From Hyperoplus lanceolatus (lineage: Eukaryota > Chordata > Actinopteri > Uranoscopiformes > Ammodytidae), in contig CM049405.1 of assembly GCA_026929865.2 (NCBI GenBank), positions 16,930,001 to 16,994,000 on the forward strand: DNA of 64,000 bases, in the 5' to 3' direction. The notes below the pieces were generated by a model, which had not been told where the DNA came from, ran no database searches, and saw nothing but the letters and a program-made list of their open reading frames with translations. A program made the position numbers and the translations under genes. This document shows, in pieces, positions 40,152 through 54,352 of this stretch; positions within the stretch are counted from its first letter, which is position 1, and each line of letters begins with the position of its first letter.

Positions 40152-42441
40152 CTCTCTTCCTCCAGCGCCACCCGAACCCTTGCTATGCAAGTTTGCCGAT
40201 GGTGGACAGAAAAAGAGGCAAAGTCTGAATAAATATGCTCAGAATGGTCGGGGTTGGGCGAGGGACGCTGACTCGAGACTGGTAAGTGTTGCCTGGGATG
40301 GAAACCAATCCCTGGCCAGAAAGGAAGAATAAAGGGAAAAAAGTTGTCCATGATAAACGGGGAACAGTCTTACAAATATAGTGGAAGAACTTTTTTTTTT
40401 TTTTTTGCTAAAGAGTCATCTAATGGAATCAATTAAACGTATCATATCTGTCACTCTGAAATGCTCTTGTTTCATTGTAATGGAGTTTTTACCCTTGTTG
40501 TATTTTGTGTAGTCAAGGGGCCTCTTTCAGGTTTGAGCACAATGGACACACAATAGACTGTTGTATGATGATGATGATGATGTGTCGGTGTTGCGTGCTG
40601 CAGTATAGTTGCCAAACCTGTGCCTCCCTTTGCTCCCAGGCTGGAATGACACTCACGTATGACCCCAGTGCAGCTGCTATGCAAAACGGGTAAGATACAA
40701 CAACAGATTAGGTTGCACTGCTGTGGGTCAAGATATATTCATGCGTAGCTAACTTTGTTATTTTGATATGATGCCCTTCATTCCACAGATTTTTTCCAGC
40801 ATACAGTATTACAAACAGGATGATTGCTCAAGCGTCCATGTCTCCCTACATGTCTCCGATGTCAACATACCACCAGGTTTGAATCCTTCAATGATGAGCA
40901 TGTAGCTTCGATACTGTGATAAAACATTTAATTCATCGGCTCTCTCCATGTATTACCTCAGTGTTTTATTTATAAAGCGTGTGTCGTCAGGATTCAGAAA
41001 CGTGTCCTCGCGTGGTTTTGGAGCTGTGGGTTAAATATGTTACAAAGGGCGCCGGGGCTTTTCGTGCTTGTCGCCGTGCCAATCACAGGAGCATGTGATC
41101 TCTGTAAATAGCAGCTGTTCAGTGCCAATGTGTTTACAGGCTGTGTTTGTGGGATGTTTCCAGGTGCAGAACCCATCCTGGATGCCTCATCAACCTTACA
41201 TCATGCAGCACCCAGTAAGAACAAAGCACACTAAATCCTCTCATAGTTGTCGTATCTCTCTCCCTCTCCCTCTCCCTCTCCCTCTCCCTCTCCCTCTCCC
41301 TCTCCCTCTCCCTCTCCCTCTCCCTCTCCCTCTCCCTCTCTCCATCTCTCTCTCTCCTCCTATTCCCTCAAAACATTTCCCTCTGAGGTAGTAACCAAAG
41401 TGAAAAAGAAAATTCTGTAAACAAAGAGACACAATATTGTAGATTAGAGGTTACACATAAGGTGACACTGATCCTTGAGGATTTACACTAAAATGTTTGT
41501 ATAGGAATGTAAAAAAACTGTCTTGTAGTTGATGACAGATGCTAAATATTTTATAACAGATGGATTTGGACTGAAAGAGAACAGTCCTCTCTTGCCATGA
41601 CAAAGAGCCAGCGTAGATGAGGAAACACTGTGAGATGCATCAGGCCAGCCAAGATGCTTAAAGGCAACTTGCTCAACTTGTGACTATTCACCTTCTGCTG
41701 TGGGCATTAGATGTGAAGTCTGAGATAACTCTGTGTCTCTTTGCCCAAAATCATAATTGCATAATTTTCGCAAAACGCTATCATCTTTATTCATCATGTG
41801 TTTTGAGTTGTATTTGAGTTTAATTGGAAGACTAATCCCTCAGTGACTTTGTATATGCACAGGCTGCTGCATGCAATTCTCTCATCTGCTCCCACTTTTT
41901 GTTCCAGGGTACTGTGCTATCGCCCTCTATGGACCATTCTATGTCACTACAGTCCACTTCCATGATGGCACCGCTGGCCCAACAGATGGGTCACCTTTCT
42001 CTGGGCAGCGCAGGAACGGTGAGAGTGCGTGATCAAAAATGAGTTCACACGTGCTTATTTGAGACTACGGTGTTTTTAAAATGCTTTGATAAAATACACT
42101 TTTCATGAACATTGCGCACGTGTGACTGTTTCTCCCCCTCCTTCCATGTGCAGTTTATGGCCGCCAACACAGCTATGCAAGGTGCATATATCCCACAGTA
42201 TGCACACATGCAGGCGTCAACTGTTCCTGGAGAGGTAAGTGCACTAACATCACCGCAGCCTTGATGTGTGTTCTTCCCTATCTTGGTTTAAAAACAAAAG
42301 CCTATTGTTGGCCAAAAATGGCTGTGGCAAAAGCATCATGGTTATTTTTACTCTGTCCCTCTCTTCCAGGAAAACGGTGCACAGTCACAAGTGGACTCAT
42401 CCGGCAATCATTCCCCATATTCCTTCCAACAAACCAAGTAG
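28098..42441 (+). CDS. rbms1: RBMS1, RNA-binding motif single-stranded-interacting protein 1 (13 coding exons)
   Basis: Binds single-stranded DNA and A/U-rich RNA; the MSSP/RBMS family acts in mRNA stability and DNA replication. Coding exons: 28098-28148, 31878-32044, 34047-34105, 35272-35363, 38374-38531, 39413-39492, 40166-40281, 40640-40689, 40789-40876, 41164-41214, 41908-42018, 42154-42234, 42370-42441; total 1176 nt, 391 residues (human RBMS1 about 406). RRM1 has RNP2 LYIRGL (53-58) and RNP1 KGYGFVDF (92-99). RRM2 has RNP2 LYISNL (132-137) and RNP1 RGVGFARM (170-177). The C-terminal half ends [34 protein letters not shown] and [10 protein letters not shown] favour RBMS1 over RBMS2/3. 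The start MIFANSGNP...PYRK matches the MIF-starting human isoform. All junctions keep frame and use GT-AG. The donor after 40876 (GTTTGA) is weak. Whether this is the a or b teleost duplicate is unknown. Confidence 0.95.
29107..29176. repeat. (TC)n microsatellite
   Basis: About 35 perfect TC units in rbms1 intron 1. It creates Ser-Leu and Arg-Glu repeat frames that are artefacts. Confidence 0.97.
31388..31783. mobile_element. miniature DNA transposon with AGGGCTGCAC termini
   Basis: The left end AGGGCTGCACAATATC and right end ATAATGTGCAGCCCT are inverted copies. Inner parts also match in inverted sense (GATATTGTGA...; GATATCGCGATAACGATA). The GGGCTGCAC terminus resembles hAT-type miniature elements that are common in fish. 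No convincing target duplication was found at these edges, so the superfamily is inference. The right end is about 95 bases upstream of rbms1 exon 2. Confidence 0.6.
32045..34046 (+). other. rbms1: rbms1 intron 2
   Basis: No exon or structured element seen. A short (CA)n at about 33605-33629. Confidence 0.6.
35364..38373 (+). other. rbms1: rbms1 intron 4
   Basis: Separates RRM1 from RRM2. It contains a CAGA run near 36.19 kb, a stretch near 36.96-37.1 kb resembling the fish repeat phrase TTGTAATGTCCTTGAGGAAG, a GC-balanced block at 37.9-38.05 kb with an octamer-like CATGCAAAT, and (TC)n at 38187-38232. No further exon seen. Confidence 0.5.
38187..38232. repeat. (TC)n microsatellite in rbms1 intron 4
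   Basis: About 22 TC units, roughly 140 bases upstream of the exon that opens RRM2. Confidence 0.95.
40062..40148. repeat. (TC)n microsatellite next to rbms1 exon 7
   Basis: Over 80 bases of CT-rich repeat ending 17 bases before the 3' splice site of the exon starting at 40166, so it doubles as an extreme polypyrimidine tract. Confidence 0.95.
41256..41342. repeat. (CCCTCT)n minisatellite in rbms1 intron 10
   Basis: About 14 perfect 6-bp units CTCCCT. The opposite strand reads GGGAGA repeated. It gives Leu-Pro and Gly-Arg frames that are artefacts and not coding. Confidence 0.95.
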
Positions 42442-42584
42442 CGCTGAGGTAACATCCGGACAACAGCTACAACAATCATGTCGACAAATGCAATGCTAAG
42501 GATCTTTTTTTCACTGTTTTGCACAGGTTCTGCAAATGTTTAGGTGAGACTATTTTCTGTATACCTGAGCTCATCAAATGATTC

Positions 42585-42588
<4 letters not shown>

Positions 42589-42638
<50 letters not shown>
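42589..42638. repeat. (TA)n microsatellite in rbms1 3' UTR
   Basis: About 25 TA units; in the transcript it would be a self-complementary AU hairpin. Confidence 0.95.
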
Positions 42639-42644
<6 letters not shown>

Positions 42645-44954
42645 ATAAAAGTAAAAAGTTTTATTTTCATACTAGAAAACGTTTATTTTGTTACCAAGGA
42701 TTGCCACAGACAGGATACAGGAAAGAATCATGTGACTAGTTGGTCAAAGAGCATGATATGATAGTAAATCTGTCCTTTTGTTAATATTTCTGGATATTTC
42801 TTTTCTTTTCTTCTGAAGGTTCTTTTTGCGCCAGAAATGTTTGAAAATGATGTTTTTTGTGCTTGCTGTGTGAGTGTTGCTATGGTGAAGTGTTCAGTGT
42901 TGTTTTTCTTGTAAAGCGATTTTCTCTTTAGTACTTTTAGATTGATCTTGCTGTCTGATTAAAATTTGCCTTCACAGTTTTGACACAGTAGTTGCACAGA
43001 CCACCACACAGAGCGGCAATGAACAGGAATATGTTGAGAGCTATTGCCTTGAAATTAACTATGTAGGAGTTTTCCAATTGGAATCTATTTTACGGCTTTT
43101 TCCCCTCCCAAAACTGATAGGAAGTAGAATACATTTTTAGAGGGAATGTTTTGAATGGAATGACTCCGCATCTGATGATTTGATTGGATGTTATATTTAT
43201 TTAGCAAGAAGTTCTTAAATATTTCTGGATGTTGGAATGTGTAAAACATTTGTCTCAAAGATCCCCTTTTGATCCTTGCCTTTTTGATTACTTGGTATTG
43301 TAGAATAGCCCAAATTGAACTTGGTGGGTGGGGGAATGAAAATGGGAAAATGTGTGTTATGTGTTGGTCGTTTTATTTTTTTTAATTCTTTAAATTCTTT
43401 TTTTGGTGATGTGAATTGTTATTTTGATGGTGTATGTATTTTCACTTTATTTTGAAAACTAACAGGAAAACATGGACTTATGATTGTGCAAAAAAAAACT
43501 TCATCAAAGCCTTGTAATAGAACTTAGGCAAAACTTCAGCGAGTTGGGGGGTAAAATGAGATGGATGAATGTTTATTTTTTGCACCTCACTCTTTGATAA
43601 GAAACAAAAAGAACTTGGCACTTTCAAACATAGTTTACTTCACCAAAGATGTGTGAGCTAGTAGACTGAGGAAATAGCGTAATTTGTCTCTTTAACTAGG
43701 ACATAGGTGACTCTGCAAATTAGATTGCAGTTTGGACAGTGGTGCCTTTTTTGTATGTACATCTACATTCAGTTTTCATAGGTTGTAATACAGTACAGAC
43801 ACATATAAGCATGTAGGAAGGCCTAGATCCAACAAGTGCCACAGATGAATATCATACCTGAAAAATGCAACATTTAAGATTGATTTAAAAAGAAAGAAAA
43901 GTAAACTATGAGGGGACAGACAGTGCTACACTAGCAATCTGACATGACATAGTGCTAAAAGTCTGATTCCTTTTTGATCATAGTGGATTAACGCAGGTTT
44001 CTTTCGACTGTGGCGTCCTCCAATATGTCCCTGATTGGACCTGGTGGTCAGTCGGACCGGTTATCTACCTCAGAACATTCTTTCTCCTCTGTAACAAGTC
44101 GGGTTAGCAGGTCCAGCCCGCCCTTTCCAGACCAAATGCCATGCTCAGGAGCTGGCCGCTTTCAGTTTTTTTCCTTAGAGGTTGTTTTAAGTACTTCTGT
44201 AGATTTTTCTTTTAACCTTTTTTTTTAAGATGTATAAATGTAAACATTACGAGGGCAACAACAACATGTTTATACTCACGTTCGCACATTCAGTTATGTC
44301 ATTTATTTTTTAAAGTGCTGCTGCTCTCAACGGCAACAGATTCCAAAGGCTGATCTGACGTGTGAAAGACCAACAATAACGACAAAGGGTTGTGGCGTTC
44401 ACTGGATCTGCTCCTCCATAACAAACATGTTTGTTGCTTTTGTCTTGGATCTAGACAAACTCGCGGCAGCATTCCCTCTGTAGTTAGCGACAAATTGTAA
44501 AGGGCCGCTGTGATTATACTTGAGATTTCTGTGTAATGCCTGAGACTGAGAAGTTATACTGTCTTTGTGAGGTTTATGCTGCTAGTGGTGTCTGAACCAA
44601 GTGCCATAGTATCTGGGTCAAGAGTTGCAGAGGTTGCATCAAAGAAAAAAGATAAAATGCTCATATAAGTAACCACCATTTTGAACAGTCGTTAAGTTAT
44701 ATGAAAAGGTTCTAATTTATGAAGAGTTTTGTACAGACCGCTTGAGGAAATAAGAGATTTTCATAGAACTATATGGAAGTTTATTGTTTTTATTTTTTTT
44801 TACATGTGCCACACATTTGCCAGTGGTAACTTGTATGTACAGTTTAAGGAATCTTTCCTCTGTATTTTTTGTTTTGTAGTGTTTGTTAAGCCAAAGACTT
44901 TTTTTCAGTAGATTGTTGCCTAAGGTTTACTCTTTCATTTCTTGGACATTTTTG

Positions 44955-44960
44955 AATAAA
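44955..44960 (+). terminator. rbms1: rbms1 polyadenylation signal
   Basis: AATAAA followed by U-rich then GU-containing sequence (TTTTAATCTGTTTT) within 40 bases; the first strong signal with a downstream element after the stop codon. Confidence 0.65.
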
Positions 44961-44984
44961 AATTTTCAACTTTTAATCTGTTTT

Positions 44985-46621
44985 AAATCTCATATTTATT
45001 GGAGCGAAGAGCAACTGTTCTTCTTCATACTAAACCCTTGGTATGCCTGTAATCCCATCTAAACAGAGTAGAGCTGGATGCTAACCTTACATTGCTTAGT
45101 GATTCAATTATGAAAAGTGCATCATGGATGTAGTTTGCGAGTAAATTGTGGTGGGGGTGCTTTCCTCACAGAAGAATAAAATATCATACTAGACATCCAG
45201 TATACACTATACCTATCCCATATTAAATATAAAACATTTGCAGCCTGAAGCTCAGTCTTGTCTCAGCACTTTTAGTGTATGCTGTACCTCTGAGTTGGTC
45301 TACCGGAATTTTTGAAATGCTGCTTTCAACCCAAAGGGACAGGGTAGGGGCAACATCAACACTGTCACATGGTATTGTAGACAACATGCATGGCCTGGAC
45401 AGGGGGGGTTATGGGTATCAGGAGGTATGACGTAGGCTGGGGTTGTCTGTGAGCAGGCCCTGCCATGACAGATGGGTCCCGACGGTATCCTGCAGTGTTG
45501 TGCCACCCTACGGGAGAAGAGGAGCAAAACTCGCGCTCCAGCTGGCTGTATTTGTGCCACCTGCGCCTACAAAGCACCGGAGTTGTAACCCCCTCTTACC
45601 GGATGAACGACAAGCAGTCAGCCCCTAAGGCTCTCTGCTGCCCCCTACCTCACCTGCCCAGACGGGGAAATTTACGTCTACTGTATTGTGTATATCCCTT
45701 ATTAATTGTCTTCAGTTTAGGAAGAGGGAGCTGTTTCATCCTATATATAGTTATGACCTAAAAGATAACTACAAACCATATTGAGACCATATAGCAATAG
45801 ATAAATAAATAGGCTACAGTCATTACAAATGTTAGTCTTCAGATTTTGTAGAGTTCAATATTTTATTATAATTTATTTTATAGTAATACGGTTAACGGCA
45901 ACAACACAATTATATTTTGTATTGCCATTAATTCAGCCATCCCGTTTCAAACAATCGATGACCTATTTAATTCTATGAATTTAAAGCTAAATAAGTTGAA
46001 TATGTCTCTCACATTTCGGTTCTGTAGAACATTTTCACATTTGAGGAACTGGAAACAAATAATGCTTTAGATTGATAAGTGTATTAAATGATTAATAACT
46101 CATTCAAAATGTTTCCATAATTAGACTAGCTTTTTGGTTTCAATAAGTTTCTATTTAGTAGGTGTTGCTGTGTCAAACCCTTAGTGTAAGCTCTGTGTTA
46201 ACTAGGCCTATACAAAACAAACTAAGACAAGTGATTTAAAGTGAAATGTATAATTCTACTCAGTATACTGGATTTTGTATTTAAAGAAGTTTAACGTTTA
46301 CGGGATATAGGATGTTTGCAATAATGCCGTGAGAGAGCGCATTAGAGTAAGCTATACTCTTAGAGTATTAAAAGAAATCATAATGCAGGAACTTCACTGC
46401 AATTAACTCTTTGCGTACAGCACCACCTTGATGTTCCTGTGTGCAGAACAATGTGACTCCACAGCTGAATAACCAAGGAAGCTTTTTTCTAAACATAATC
46501 CTACTTTTTTCTTTTCACTTATTGTCCAAGTTATATTGTCCATGTTCAAATAGCCTAGGCTTAGATATTGAGTTGTATTGGTTGCCAGTTGTGTAGTAAA
46601 AACAAACTTGAACTGGTTGTA
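44985..46621. other. intergenic rbms1-cd302, left part
   Basis: No gene recognised. A GC-richer stretch at about 45.3-45.7 kb has overlapping short frames on both strands without domain or splice signals. Confidence 0.5.
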
Positions 46622-46629
46622 AAACAATG

Positions 46630-47196
46630 GGTAACACTTTACAATAAGGTACACAAAAAAAGAGTAGTTACCCTTTTTAAAAGGTAAATTTACCTTTTTA
46701 AAAGGGTAACTACTCTTTTTAAAAGGGTAACTACTCTTTTTAAAAGGGTAACTACCCTTTTCAAAAGGTTAGTTACCCTTTTGAACTAAGGCAAGTGAAA
46801 TTTGCCTAAGTCGAGAGTTTGAGAATGCTTTTCCTCTAATAACTTTCAAAATGTTCAACTTTTTCAGGAGTTTTAAATTACCTCCTCTGGAATGGGCCCC
46901 ATGACCCCGAAAATATGAAAATATATGAAAATATGTATGTGGATCTGAAATGTTATTTTCCAAAAATGACTCCACAGCCCCATTCTAAGTGGATGGAGAA
47001 AATTCAAAAACTTACCTTTTCAAAAGGTAAACTAACCTTTTCAAAAGGGTAACTAACCTTTTCAAAAGGGTAACTAACCTTTTCAAAAGGGTAACTAACC
47101 TTTTTAAAAGGTAAACTTACCTTTTTGGAAAGGTAAATTTACCTTTTGGAAAGGGTAACTACTCTTTTTTTGTGTACCTTATTGTAAAGTGTTACC
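46630..47196. mobile_element. 567-bp foldback element with 8-bp target duplication (hAT-like)
   Basis: The left end begins GGTAACACTTTACAATAAGG and the right end is its exact reverse complement, ending CCTTATTGTAAAGTGTTACC. The element is flanked by AAACAATG at 46622-46629 and again at 47197-47204. Inside each arm are tandem copies of a unit of about 20 bases, roughly AAAAGGGTAACTACTCTTTTT, in inverted relation, so both arms can fold into one long stem. A unique core of about 230 bases lies at 46778-47010. No coding capacity. An 8-bp duplication fits hAT; the terminal sequence is one I recognise as widespread in fish genomes, but the superfamily is inference. Confidence 0.85.
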
Positions 47197-47299
47197 AAAC
47201 AATGTTGGGGAAAAGTAGATAGGTAAATGTTCACTGTATTTACCATAGATAGTATATAAAGGTAGTTACACTATTTTAAGTGTTAGGTGTTGAGGCCAT

Positions 47300-47433
47300 G
47301 TTTGGTGTGCACCCCTGCTGTGCGCGTGAGTGTGTGCGCGTGTAGGTGGGCGGGATCTCGCTCGTTGTCGAGCAAACAGTGTAGGAACTACAGAATCTAG
47401 TTTGGCGCTACGTGATTTTTGGTCTTCACTATC
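47300..47433 (+). promoter_or_regulatory. cd302: cd302 promoter and 5' UTR (approximate)
   Basis: CpG- and GC-richer sequence with a GC box (GGTGGGCGGG, near 47345) directly upstream of the start codon. No TATA box. It lies about 100 bases downstream of the foldback element. Confidence 0.45.
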
Positions 47434-50584
<3,151 letters not shown>

Positions 50585-51830
50585 GGGAACTCTCTCTCTC
50601 ACTCTCCCTCTCTATCTCTCTTTACCGCAATATAAAGCATCAGGCCCTCCTCAATAGGTGGGTGCTCATGCAAAGAGAAGTGCACTAACAAAAAACAGTT
50701 ACTGAAGTAGTTTTTGGGATAACACATGTCAACGTCATGACTCATAATAACATAATGTGATTGTAAAAAAAACTGATGCAAAGCTTACTTTAATACTAAC
50801 CTTTCATGGTGGCACATGGTGGAACAATTCACTACTTTTTTGTCCCCTGCCATAATAAAGGATCGTCCGTACATATTTCAGATCGGCCTCTTCTATACGT
50901 CTTCTAATTATAGGTGTAGCATCAGACTCTACACATTTCTCATACAGAATTTTGGGATCATTATTTCTCTCTCACAAATTTAAAGTAATATACTATTGCT
51001 CACTAAAAGTAGCAGGGATAAAATGAAGAGCAAAGCCTTGACACTTTTTTGGAGCATACTGAAGTTTTTCTGTTGCATGGCTACTCCACCGCTTAAAAAT
51101 TGCATTCCCATAAACTTCGGGGACTAACTAACAAGTGGGAGATTTAAATAGGAATGGTCATTGAATGACCCGAACAAGAGCACAGCTGGAATATGAGCTT
51201 TGTTACTCTTAAGTGTAGGCACTGCTGTAAATTTGCACAGTCCATAATGCAGATTCTCTAAGTATTTGATTATCTTTGGGTATTAAGGTAAAATGTCATA
51301 TTGAAATGGAAAGCCGTCCTAAGCAGATCCTGCCATATACTGTATATAGTATAGAGACATATTTCCCTACATTCTCTCCCGGGCTTCAGTTTTTATTATG
51401 ACTCGGACTACAGACTATATATATATAGAAAGTAAAGTTTGAAAAAAACATTTTCAACGTGACTTTATGTTATGTTTAAAAGATACAATAGGTATTTTTT
51501 GTGTTTTTTCCTAATTGCTGCCCTATGAAATCCAATCGTGGCATTATCAGTGATTTATTTTTCATTACGATTGTATTGTTTGGAAATTAAAATCAAAAAA
51601 TAACCAAGTGTTACATTAAAGACAATCAAGTGGGGGCTATGTGATGGGTATGTTGCAGAATGACATGAGACGTCACTATATTGTATAAAATACCCCTTCT
51701 GAATACTGTTCTATATTTCCAACAGCAAGAATGCCTTTGTGCAATACTTAAAATGAATGTGGCAGGATCTGAGCCCCTGTGTGTTATTCAAAATAAAGTA
51801 TATTTGACTTTAAGATGTTTTTTTTTTTTT
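50585..51830 (+). other. cd302: cd302 3' UTR
   Basis: AT-rich sequence after the stop codon with two AATAAA signals, an early one at 50854-50859 and a late one at 51792-51797. No coding content. Confidence 0.55.
51792..51797 (+). terminator. cd302: cd302 distal polyadenylation signal
   Basis: AATAAA followed within 25 bases by a T-rich tract with GTTTTT. The proximal signal at 50854-50859 would give a short 3' UTR instead. Confidence 0.5.
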
Positions 51831-52492
51831 TTGCTTTTATTGAATTGACATGAGTCAAAAAGTTCCATTATGCAGAAACAGGAAGTAATTCTAGCAGTTT
51901 GCTGGCAGTAATATGTTGCCTTCTGGTTTTCGGTTGTCCAGCGGTTTCAGGAAACTGCAAGTAGAGGGAAAAAAAGAAAAGAACAACTAGGCCTAATCTC
52001 CATTTCTGTGTGATCTATATAGAACATTTCAGCTAAATATATATGTCAATTCATAATTGAAGAGAAAAGGATGAATTAGGACGCCGAATTTGGGGGATAG
52101 GGTCTTAATCAGTTCTGAAAGGATATCTAAATCACTGTCATCTTGAAAACTGTCACTCCCCGCTAATGTCCAGTGGCTCTGTCGACATCTCAGCATGAGA
52201 CGAGATGAAACAGGATTTAGAGAAATCAGCGGGAAATCTCTTTTTCTTCCATGTCAAGCACATCTAATTTTAGATTTCCAAGAAGTCTCGTCATCTGCTA
52301 CATCTTGGCTACTGCATACAACTCTTTTTGCACTTTCTCCATGGCTTTAAAAAAAATCTTATGAATTATCAAAGCATAACCAGGCCCAACAATTTTTGAT
52401 GTAGTACACTAACAGAACAAAAAACACAAGAATAAGCATTCTGGGTCACTTTTACTTTTGACCACTAGGTGGGACAGTGAATCACAGTTCTG

Positions 52493-52886
52493 TCAAGTCC
52501 CATCCATGATATTCTGCATCAATTTATGAGGTCTGGAAACAGACCACCTTTGTGGGTGAAGTTCAAGGCGAGCATCCAGAAGCTCCAGGTTTCTTACAAT
52601 GATTGTATGCACATATTGCTCAAAAAACCAAGGTGGTGCAGTGCGAGTGAAATGTTCTGTAATGTAGGTGTTCACACTTTCCATGCTCTTTTAAGAAATA
52701 TGATGTATAAATGTATCTGTCGACTGAATGATTCTCCTAACTTTATAATAATTCTGCTGGCTAATCCTGGTCTCAGTATTGTATGTTACCAGTCATCCAT
52801 GTGGAAACATTAGTATGTCTTTTAAATTGACCTTGAGTGTCTTGAATAAAGCTTATAGATTGATTGATTGATTGATTGATTGATAG
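52493..52886 (+). mobile_element. 5'-truncated LINE, 3' end with C-terminal reverse-transcriptase remnant
   Basis: The frame from 52526 encodes a stretch with VSYNDCMHILLKKPRWCSAS, then HALLRNMMYKCICRL and ending near SSMWKH. This resembles the extreme C-terminus of reverse transcriptases of fish LINEs (L2/CR1-like group, from recall). It is followed by TTGAATAAAGCTTATAG and a 3' tail of seven GATT units (52857-52884), the microsatellite-type tail these elements carry. Only the 3' few hundred bases are present, so it is dead on arrival. The exact clade is uncertain. Confidence 0.75.
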
Positions 52887-53970
52887 GGGATACATGAGTT
52901 TGACACTGTTGTGAGAATATTTGTCGTTGGACAGCAATCTATAAAAATACAACACATTTCTAAAATTGACACACCTGGAACCAATCTCTCTGTACAGGAA
53001 CACAAATTAAATCTAGAACACCAAACACAAGGTCCAATGTTAAAGTAAGAGAGAGATTGTATTGTTTTTGAGTTGAGGTGAAAGTCCTCATGTAAGAAAG
53101 TCATGCAGTCTTACCTCAGTAGACAATAATTAACATGTTGTGCAAGATGAAGGTCCAAACAGTACAATGGGACAGGCAAGACTACACTGTTGCTTCTTTC
53201 AAGTTGTTAACATGTCCACTTACAACAACTTAACTCTTAGGGAATAAGATAATTATAAGCACTTGATTGACCAAACATTCAAATACAATCTGCTGACTGT
53301 CTGGAAGTCAATTGACAGATTTTTGACATAATGACACCTTCAGAATGTTCAGAGTGTAACTGTAAATGTTTGGTGTAACTATATTCTAGTCCAACTGTCT
53401 CTGTACTCTTTTCTCCATCCAAATAGAATAAGATAGGAATTAATCATGACATGAAAAACAAAAATCGCATTTCAGTCCATCCGGTCTTTTGAAAACCACA
53501 CATTGGTAATTTGTTGTAATGCTACAGATAAGTGTTTAGCGCCTGTATTTCACCAGTTACAATAGCAAAACATGTATGACATTGGCTTTCCTCCAAAAGC
53601 ATAATTATGATAATTATAGTGACTAATTGTAACACTAATTAACTGAAAATACCCATTTGATTTTCTGTAAATAATGGGGTTTCATTTAATTCATGATGAA
53701 ACATTTTGAAACAACCTTCTCTTTTTGCGGAACAGATTACAATTTAATTGATTTATCCTGTTAAATCCCCAAAAATGCAAAACAAAAATGTCTCCCTTCT
53801 TTTTAACTGGGATTTAGGTATTTTATTATCACAGAAGGGCTGTTGTTTCATCACAATGGCTGTATGTAATGGCCTATTTTTGCTCAAATTATAGCAAATT
53901 AATTTCATTTACACATCTGTCACAAGCATAAGAAGCAGGAAGAAATCTACACCGACCCAGAATGACTAAT
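52885..53970. other. intergenic, no gene seen
   Basis: AT-rich unique-looking sequence without exon or repeat structure that I can support. Confidence 0.5.
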
Positions 53971-53974
53971 TTAA

Positions 53975-54348
53975 ACCTGCAGTGTGTAGAATTTTGGGTT
54001 TTATTTCCTAGCAGATTTTGTAGAAAGTAATTATAACATCCATAAGTACATTTAATTTAGTGCATAATAGCTGAATTTTTTTTTTTAATTATTATTTTTT
54101 TCCCTTAGAAAGGGTCTCATATATGTCCATATTTCTGCACATTTTGGACCAAGGCCTAGTGCTACCATCTTGAAAGTGTCATAGTTGGAATGTCATCAGG
54201 TGCATTGTTTAAAATTTAGAATTGTTCTTGTCCTTGAAGGCCACTGTAGCTTCTGTTATTATTCTAAAGGGTTGGGGTTACCCAGGGAACGTTGCATTCT
54301 AGAACTTTGTAGAACTTTCTTGATGATGTCATATTACACACTGCACCT
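53975..54348. mobile_element. TTAA-flanked miniature transposon
   Basis: The left end ACCTGCAGTGTGTAGAATTT and the reverse complement of the right end, AGGTGCAGTGTGTAATATGA, match over the first 14 bases with two differences. TTAA flanks both sides (53971-53974 and 54349-54352). TTAA target sites are used by piggyBac and Kolobok superfamilies. No coding capacity. Confidence 0.7.
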
Positions 54349-54352
54349 TTAA

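Larger units (their letters stand above)
42442..44980 (+). other. rbms1: rbms1 3' UTR
   Basis: About 2.5 kb of U-rich sequence between the stop codon and a canonical polyadenylation signal. It contains a (TA)n run and many U-rich patches typical of regulated 3' UTRs. No exon or open frame of note. Confidence 0.7.

Noticed and set aside
45300..45761. Overlapping frames on both strands as a small gene between rbms1 and cd302
   Set aside because: The composition is GC-richer than its surroundings but no domain, start context or splice signals could be supported.
46660..47170. Regularly spaced direct repeats suggesting a CRISPR-like array
   Set aside because: The repeats are adjoining units in inverted arms of a TIR element in a vertebrate genome, with no spacers of constant length.
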